Shown here: in pieces, positions 1 to 5,523 of the stretch
Layout: every line of letters starts with the position of its first letter
Numbering within the stretch: the stretch's first letter is position 1
Origin: Flavobacterium sp.
GTDB taxonomy: Bacteria > Bacteroidota > Bacteroidia > Flavobacteriales > Flavobacteriaceae
Assembly (NCBI GenBank): GCA_003449615.1
Contig: DMHA01000315.1
Coordinates: forward strand, 1-5,523
Length of the DNA: 5,523 bases
Direction: 5' to 3'
Made by a program: the position numbers and the translations under genes
Notes under the pieces: generated by a model
What the model was told of the DNA's origin: nothing
Databases searched by the model: none
What the model saw: the letters and a program-made list of their open reading frames with translations, nothing else

Positions 1-50
1 GCGCCTGCTTTGGGAGCAGGAGGCCGCAGGTTCGAATCCTGCCACCCCGA
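1..50 (+). tRNA. tRNA-Pro (anticodon UGG), 3' part only
   Basis: This is the 3' two-thirds of a tRNA; the acceptor 5' strand and D arm lie before the window. The anticodon stem is CCTGC (4-8) paired with GCAGG (16-20), and its 7-nt loop TTTGGGA puts the anticodon TGG at 11-13, which reads proline CCN codons. A 5-nt variable loop (21-25) is followed by the T arm: GCAGG (26-30), loop TTCGAAT (31-37) and CCTGC (38-42). The acceptor 3' strand CACCCCG (43-49) and discriminator A50 match the usual proline tRNA end. CCA is not encoded, because CAA follows A50, so it must be added after transcription, as is usual in Bacteroidota. A terminator hairpin lies 26 nt downstream. Confidence 0.95.
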
Positions 51-76
51 CAATTTAGTTTTTATTCCATATCAAA

Positions 77-113
77 AGGCTGTAAATCATAAGATTTACA
101 GCCTATTTTTTTT
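77..113. terminator. Rho-independent terminator after tRNA-Pro, possibly bidirectional
   Basis: A perfect 12-bp stem AGGCTGTAAATC (77-88) pairs with GATTTACAGCCT (93-104) around the 4-nt loop ATAA. On the plus strand an A and a run of eight T (106-113) follow, which is a good intrinsic terminator for the tRNA transcript. On the minus strand the hairpin starts 12 nt past the stop of the convergent gene (stop codon 117-119) and is followed only by TTTT, so it could also end that transcript, less efficiently. The convergent layout makes shared use likely. Confidence 0.85.
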
Positions 114-116
114 GAA

Positions 117-2483
117 TTATAGAGTAGAAACTGGAATTTTTTTGATTTCAGAAATGAGTTGACCATCGTCTGAAAATCCCTCAACAAGTACTTGTATTTC
201 ATTTTGATTGCCTCTTGGAAAGATAATTTCAAAGCTGGATTTGTCTTTAAGGATAATATTTGGAGACCAATTTAGTGTGCCAAAAAAGTAAAATTCATTT
301 TGGCTTTCAAACTCTTGAGGTTTAAAATCTATGTTTTTCGTAAATCCTTTTTTGATTATTAATGAAGTGTGTGTTTTTTTAAAGTAATTATTATTTCCTC
401 GACCTGTTTTTAGAAAAACTTTGATGGTTCCATACCCACCCATAGCGGTATCTGAAGCTCCAGATTGGTCAATATAGATTTCATCGATATCTTGTAAGTT
501 GAGATTAAAAAGAAAATTTAAGTCAGTTACTATTGAATTGTCTAGATATATTGAGGGGGAATTTGGTTCGCCAACCATCGATCTTCTATTACTTTGTATA
601 TAAACTTCATTTGTTTCATCGTCTACACCTGTTCGGTATCCATGCATAGTTAAAAAATCTAAGAAACTTCCAAAATCATTATCCTCAATTTTGTAGGCAG
701 TTGCATTAAAACTCATTTCTTTTTCATGAGTTAAAGCATTTTTTTTGGAATTATTTATAATGGTAACTTCCTTCAAATAAGTTGTTTTGTCATCACGTTT
801 GGGATTGGTAAAAACAAAACTTTTGTCGGTGTTTTTTTTAATGGGGCAATTGGATTTATTAATGAGAACTGGGAATAGATATCGAGATGAATTGCGCGAA
901 ACTCTTGCCTCAATATTTGTAGTTACCACCTTGTTTTTTTCATTGATCATTTGAAATAAAAAAACAGTGGAGTCTTTGACGTAAAAATTCTCAAATTTAA
1001 AATCATTATTTTTATCGATAGTAGTTTCATCGAATACGTTATCTTTTAATGAAACTAATGAAATTCGAAATTTTGAATTTGGTTTTATTTCTTTATCTAC
1101 TTTTCCGCTTATTGTAACTCCTTTTTCAAAGTTATAATTCGTTTTAGGAGGCTTGTTTTTAATGTTTTCCCAAAGATATTTACTATGATTTTGATTTAAC
1201 ATTAATAAATCCATTTCCTTTATTCTATTTGGATTCTCAATGTCATAATAGGAAAAGGTGTTTATTTCAGGATTTTCTAAATAGGCATTAAGATAAAAAG
1301 TGCCTTGGATAGTTCTTTTCTGATCTACACAAGCATTTTTTTCGGGTAGTACACTAATGCTTAAATTGGCTTTTTGGCTCTCTGTTATTCCAAATAATTT
1401 TATGGAGTCATTGGCAATTAGCTTTGTTTCTAACGTGGTAATAGGTCTGTTTGTTGCATAGTTGTAAATTAGCCTTTCACAAATTTCATTCAAATTTTCA
1501 TCAATTAAACGAATGCTATTGACACCATTAGAAAAATATTTTTTGTCAATGTAAATTTCTTTTTCGAGGGTGTTATTTTTCAATGCAATTTCAGCTTGAA
1601 TAAAATTTGCATCTTGCTGGACGAGAAGGGAAAACTTCTTGTTTTGATACAATTCAACTCCTTTTTCATTGGTTTTAATAGCAACTACAATTTTATTGTT
1701 GTTTAACTTGTTGTTGTAGGTTAAAATGATTCCAGTTTCCTGAACTTTTGGTAAGGTTTTAGATAAAGTTACTTCTTTGGAATTTATTTTTAAAGTATAT
1801 TTTTCCTTTATATCTGGAATGAAATTAAAAAGACCATTTCCCATTGTATTGGTTTTAAAACGCGAAACTTCATTTGATTTAGAATCTAGAATGATAATAT
1901 CTTTTATTTCAATCCCTTTTTGATTGCAGTCAGTAATCCGTACTCCTACAGTATTGTTGATGTCACTAATAATATTTCCCCCTTCAGGAAAAAAAGTTAC
2001 TTGTGCGGTTTCCCAATGAGGCTCAGTAGAATTAAATTGATATGGTTCGTTTTTATTTATAATTTCAATAGTTTGAATAAATGATTCATCCTCATTGAAA
2101 TTATTCATCCAATTGGTATAAAATTGAAAATAGTATTTTCCTGTTTTGAATGTATCATTCAAACGAATACCTCCTGTAAATGTTCCATTAGTGGTATAAA
2201 GCAACTGTTTCTGAATGATTTCTTGTTGTTCGTTGTAAATCACTAATTCTACATTGGTGGTGTTGAGAAATGGGGCAGCATTTTTTTTGTTGTAAACATA
2301 CCCTTTGAAGGCGAGATCTTCATTGTTTACATATCTATTTTTGTTGAATTGAACATGGATGTTTTCTCTATTGTAATGAAAATAGGTTTGAATGGATTGT
2401 GCTATTTTTTCTTGATTGTTTTGCGCTTGAGAAAAACCATTAAAACAGAATAATAAACAGAAAAATGAGAATAATACTTTCAT
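117..2483 (-). CDS. Exported MG2-domain / TonB-plug-like protein of unknown function
   Basis: This encodes a 788-residue protein that I recognise by architecture but cannot assign a function. Residues 1-20 form a signal peptide (KVLFSFFCLLFCFNGFSQA) of signal peptidase I type: it ends in a flavobacterial FSQA-Q, and neither Cys13 nor Cys9 sits in a proper lipobox. Residues about 41-145 resemble an alpha-2-macroglobulin MG2 domain (VQFNKNRYVNNEDLAFKGYV, then a GTFTGGIRL and TGKYYFQF strand pattern). A conserved-looking FFPEGG motif at 164-169 opens a second beta domain. Residues about 600-695 look like a TonB receptor plug: SIYLDN near 644, DIDEIYID near 665, and GGYGTIKVFLKTG. The final ~60 residues (GTLNWSP then VLVEGFSDDG) resemble the C-terminal domain of this Bacteroidota family. 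No outer-membrane barrel follows the plug and no transmembrane helix follows the signal peptide, so a periplasmic or surface-attached protein is inferred. The ATG has an AT-rich leader with no Shine-Dalgarno. It appears monocistronic, with hairpins on both sides. Confidence 0.85.
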   Translation of the reverse strand: MKVLFSFFCLLFCFNGFSQAQNNQEKIAQSIQTYFHYNRENIHVQFNKNRYVNNEDLAFKGYVYNKKNAAPFLNTTNVELVIYNEQQEIIQKQLLYTTNGTFTGGIRLNDTFKTGKYYFQFYTNWMNNFNEDESFIQTIEIINKNEPYQFNSTEPHWETAQVTFFPEGGNIISDINNTVGVRITDCNQKGIEIKDIIILDSKSNEVSRFKTNTMGNGLFNFIPDIKEKYTLKINSKEVTLSKTLPKVQETGIILTYNNKLNNNKIVVAIKTNEKGVELYQNKKFSLLVQQDANFIQAEIALKNNTLEKEIYIDKKYFSNGVNSIRLIDENLNEICERLIYNYATNRPITTLETKLIANDSIKLFGITESQKANLSISVLPEKNACVDQKRTIQGTFYLNAYLENPEINTFSYYDIENPNRIKEMDLLMLNQNHSKYLWENIKNKPPKTNYNFEKGVTISGKVDKEIKPNSKFRISLVSLKDNVFDETTIDKNNDFKFENFYVKDSTVFLFQMINEKNKVVTTNIEARVSRNSSRYLFPVLINKSNCPIKKNTDKSFVFTNPKRDDKTTYLKEVTIINNSKKNALTHEKEMSFNATAYKIEDNDFGSFLDFLTMHGYRTGVDDETNEVYIQSNRRSMVGEPNSPSIYLDNSIVTDLNFLFNLNLQDIDEIYIDQSGASDTAMGGYGTIKVFLKTGRGNNNYFKKTHTSLIIKKGFTKNIDFKPQEFESQNEFYFFGTLNWSPNIILKDKSSFEIIFPRGNQNEIQVLVEGFSDDGQLISEIKKIPVSTL

Positions 2484-2565
2484 TTTGACTTATTTTAATT
2501 TGTGGCTAAACTAGTAAAATTTTAAAAATAAAAGCAGTATTTTTTTGCTTTTGACGATTGGAACA

Positions 2566-2601
2566 AAAAAATCCGTCAAGTTTTCACAAGACGGATTTTT
2601 T
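2566..2601. terminator. Intrinsic terminator, probably of the groESL transcript
   Basis: The stem AAAAAATCCGTC (2566-2577) pairs with GACGGATTTTTT (2590-2601) around a 12-nt loop. Read on the minus strand, the GC core GACGGA is followed by seven T (A run 2565-2571), as expected for an intrinsic terminator ending transcription from groEL, whose stop codon is about 125 nt upstream across the heptad array. On the plus strand the hairpin is also followed by T-rich sequence, so it could work both ways. No plus-strand gene needs it here. It also insulates the MG2/plug gene, whose start is about 80 nt further on, from groEL read-through. Confidence 0.8.
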
Positions 2602-2621
2602 ATTTTAAAAAAAAAAGGAAA

Positions 2622-2719
2622 TTGTAATATGTATATTGTAAATTGTATCTCGTACTTCGTACTTTATATTTCGTAAATCGTATATCGTACTTCGTATATC
2701 GTACTTCGTATATCGTACT
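2622..2719. repeat. Heptameric tandem repeat, 14 units of TCGTANN type
   Basis: These 98 bp divide exactly into fourteen 7-bp units with no slip in register. The unit starts at 2622 are TTGTAAT, ATGTATA, TTGTAAA, TTGTATC, TCGTACT, TCGTACT, TTATATT and TCGTAAA. From 2678 to 2719 there are three perfect copies of the 14-mer TCGTATATCGTACT. The array ends 6 bp before the groEL stop codon. It therefore lies in the 3' untranslated part of the groEL mRNA, between the stop and the terminator hairpin. It carries no open frame of note. The function is unknown. The left units are the most diverged and the right, groEL-proximal units are nearly uniform. Confidence 0.9.
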
Positions 2720-2725
2720 TAACAA

Positions 2726-4474
<1,749 letters not shown>

Positions 4475-4477
4475 TTA

Positions 4478-4753
4478 TTAGATTATCGCAAGAATATCAT
4501 CCTCACGCATTATCAAATAATCTTTCCCTTCTAATTTTAATTCTGTTCCTGCATATTTTCCGTAAAGAACAGTATCGCCAACTTTTACGGTCATTTCGTG
4601 GTCTTTTGTTCCATTTCCAACAGCAACTACAGTTCCTTTTTGTGGTTTTTCTTTTGCTGTATCTGGAATAAAAATTCCTGAAGCAGTTTTGGTTTCAGCA
4701 GCTACGGGTTCTATAAGAACTCGGTCTGAAAGCGGTTTAATGTTTAAAGCCAT
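4478..4753 (-). CDS. groES: Co-chaperonin GroES (Hsp10)
   Basis: This is a 91-residue GroES, slightly shorter than the 97 residues in E. coli. Seven copies form the lid that closes the GroEL cage. The N-terminal [16 protein letters not shown] is the canonical first beta strand. The mobile loop that docks on GroEL spans about 17-32 ([16 protein letters not shown]), with Ile27-Phe28-Ile29 in the place of the hydrophobic Ile-Val-Leu of E. coli. GTVVAVGNG (40-48) and [14 protein letters not shown] (56-69) are typical core strands, and the end REDDILAII matches the family C-terminus. Translation ends at two tandem stop codons (TAATAA, 4475-4480). It is the first gene of the groES-groEL unit and has its own upstream region after the secG terminator. 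The leader is AT-rich without a Shine-Dalgarno. Confidence 0.98.
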   Translation of the reverse strand: MALNIKPLSDRVLIEPVAAETKTASGIFIPDTAKEKPQKGTVVAVGNGTKDHEMTVKVGDTVLYGKYAGTELKLEGKDYLIMREDDILAII

Positions 4754-4799
4754 AATTATATATTATTTAGTTACTATTAATTTGATGTAAACTGTTTTT

Positions 4800-4814
4800 T
4801 CAGAAATTATGCCA
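4800..4814 (-). promoter_or_regulatory. Candidate sigma-54-like promoter for groESL
   Basis: On the minus strand, TGGCAT (4809-4814), five bases, then CTGA (4800-4803) follows the layout TGGCAC-N5-TTGC of sigma-54 promoters. It has the diagnostic GG and the correct 10-nt spacing, but the -12 GC is GA. It would start transcription near 4789, giving a leader of about 35 nt before groES. I saw no convincing TAnnTTTG/TTTG pair of the Bacteroidota housekeeping type in 4754-4840, and no CIRCE operator. The match is imperfect, so this is a tentative reading. The general location of the groESL promoter in 4754-4840 is much safer than the sigma-factor assignment. Confidence 0.3.
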
Positions 4815-4840
4815 CAAGCCAAAAACTGACATTTTTTCTT

Positions 4841-4873
4841 AAAAAAAATGCCAGCTTTGACAGGCTGGCATTT
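4841..4873 (-). terminator. Rho-independent terminator of the TPR-secG transcript
   Basis: The stem AAATGCCAGC (4846-4855) pairs with GCTGGCATTT (4864-4873) around an 8-nt loop. In the minus direction it is followed by a run of eight T (complement of the A run 4841-4848). It begins 21 nt past the secG stop codon. This is a strong intrinsic terminator and shows that secG and groES, although adjacent and co-directional, are probably separate transcription units. Confidence 0.9.
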
Positions 4874-4894
4874 AGTATATTTTGTATGTACTAC

Positions 4895-5236
4895 TTATTT
4901 TTTTGCTGGCTCATTTGCTGGAGCTGGAGTTATTGGCGCAGGGGTTGCCGCTTTTGGCATTACTTCTTCGGTTTTGTCAATAATTTTTGAGTCTGGAGTT
5001 CCCAATGAACCGTCAAAACTTAAACTAGAAAGTAATATTAATAAAATTAATATGCCACCTAAAGTCCAAGTACTTTTATCTAAAAAGTCGGTAGTTTTTT
5101 GTACACCACCAATTTGTGTTGACCCACCCAATGAGGAAGAAAGTCCACCACCTTTAGGGTTTTGAACCATTATAACTACAACTAGAAGAAAGCAAACTAT
5201 TGTTATTAATACTAAAAAAATCGAAAATGTGCTCAT
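4895..5236 (-). CDS. secG: Preprotein translocase subunit SecG
   Basis: This is a 113-residue inner-membrane protein. SecG is the small auxiliary subunit of the SecYEG channel that helps SecA-driven export. Two hydrophobic segments (about 4-23 and 58-74) flank the diagnostic loop VQNPKGGGLSSSLGG (24-38), followed by GGVQKTTDFLDKSTW (43-57), the typical SecG pattern before the second helix. The tail from 75 on is hydrophilic and ends in a Pro/Ala-rich stretch (about 97-113, TPAPITPAPANEPAKK), a low-complexity extension not needed for the core fold. The ATG is 3 nt downstream of the stop of the TPR gene, so the two are almost certainly co-transcribed and may be translationally coupled. The transcript ends at the hairpin just downstream. 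Confidence 0.95.
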   Translation of the reverse strand: MSTFSIFLVLITIVCFLLVVVIMVQNPKGGGLSSSLGGSTQIGGVQKTTDFLDKSTWTLGGILILLILLSSLSFDGSLGTPDSKIIDKTEEVMPKAATPAPITPAPANEPAKK

Positions 5237-5239
5237 TGT

Positions 5240-5523
5240 TTAATTATTATTTTGTTGTAAAATCTTAATATCCGATATTCGGTCTGCAAAGAAACTACTT
5301 TTTTCTGGATATTTCAAAATTAATATTTCATAAGCTTGTATCGCTTTTTGATATTTTTTTTGTTCCAAATAGACTCTTGCCAATGTTTCGGTCATTAAAT
5401 AGGAATTATCTGTTTTATCAAAGTCTCTAATAAAGTTAGATTCGGGACTATTTTTTATGGGAGAAATCTTTGGACTGGCTTCGATAAATCTATCAATTAG
5501 TTCTAATTTTTTCTTTTTATCGT
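5240..5523 (-). CDS. TPR-repeat protein, C-terminal fragment (gene runs off the window)
   Basis: This minus-strand open frame enters from the right edge and ends at a TAA at 5240-5242. It is seen here as 93 codons after a partial codon at 5522-5523; the start lies outside. The segment beginning YLMTETLARVYLEQKKYQKA and continuing through AIQAYEILILKYP (fragment residues 41-72) is one clear tetratricopeptide repeat: a helix with L-A-x-x-Y-L, then Y-x-x-A-I-x-x-Y-E, closed by a proline. The final residues (ADRISDIKILQQNNN) are helical and charged. TPR units are protein-binding scaffolds, so no specific function follows. Its stop is 3 nt from secG, in the same direction. From memory, flavobacterial genomes often have a TPR protein gene just upstream of secG, with an LptE-family gene before it. 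That neighbour cannot be seen here. Confidence 0.85.
   Translation of the reverse strand, partial: DKKKKLELIDRFIEASPKISPIKNSPESNFIRDFDKTDNSYLMTETLARVYLEQKKYQKAIQAYEILILKYPEKSSFFADRISDIKILQQNNN

Noticed and set aside
1..116. Prophage or island attachment site at the tRNA 3' end
   Set aside because: No direct repeat of the tRNA end, integrase gene or other mobile marker is visible in the window. The hairpin after the tRNA is explained as a terminator.
2484..2565. Housekeeping promoter for the MG2/plug gene, based on TAGTTTAG at 2506-2513 (minus strand)
   Set aside because: It only partly fits TAnnTTTG, and no clear TTTG element stands at the expected distance in this AT-rich leader, so it was not called.
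2622..2719. CRISPR array
   Set aside because: Units are only 7 bp and contiguous with no unique spacers, and no cas genes are in view. It is a simple tandem repeat.
4754..4840. CIRCE (HrcA) operator upstream of groES
   Set aside because: No TTAGCACTC-N9-GAGTGCTAA-like inverted repeat is present on either strand.
4848..5165. Plus-strand open frame antisense to secG
   Set aside because: SecG on the minus strand is unmistakable. The hydrophobic stretches in this frame are the mirror of its coding sequence, and the frame starts inside the secG terminator.

Overview
The window is AT-rich, with coding sequence on the minus strand and a tRNA on the plus strand. Several traits point to a member of the Flavobacteriaceae, most likely Flavobacterium or a close relative. 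Start codons sit in A/T-rich leaders without Shine-Dalgarno sequences. The tRNA does not encode its CCA end. SecG carries the Bacteroidota-type NPKGGGLSSSLGG loop, and the large exported protein has a macroglobulin plus TonB-plug-like architecture typical of Bacteroidota. The genus is an inference from style and gene order, not from a database match.

Layout from left to right. Positions 1-50 hold the 3' part of a tRNA-Pro (anticodon UGG). A strong hairpin at 77-113 follows and separates it from the convergent gene at 117-2483. That gene encodes a 788-residue secreted protein with an MG2-like domain and a TonB-plug-like segment but no barrel. Its function is unknown. The gap 2484-2725 holds a hairpin terminator, best read as the end of the groESL unit, and a 98-bp array of fourteen 7-bp units next to the groEL stop codon. 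groEL (2726-4354) and groES (4478-4753) follow. The 123 bp between them contain two GC-rich palindromes in opposite orientation, resembling a REP/BIME-type element. A terminator at 4841-4873 separates groES from secG (4895-5236). secG is 3 nt downstream of a truncated TPR-protein gene that runs off the right edge.

Reading from right to left, which is the direction of transcription, the TPR gene and secG form one tight unit that ends in its own terminator. groES-groEL is then a separate chaperonin unit with its own promoter region (4754-4840), ending at the hairpin near 2566-2601. The MG2/plug gene is a third, separate unit. The genes themselves are mostly housekeeping. The points worth a second look are the two repeat structures flanking groEL (heptad array 3', inverted palindrome pair 5') and the uncharacterised exported protein. 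I found no clear evidence of a novel multi-gene system.
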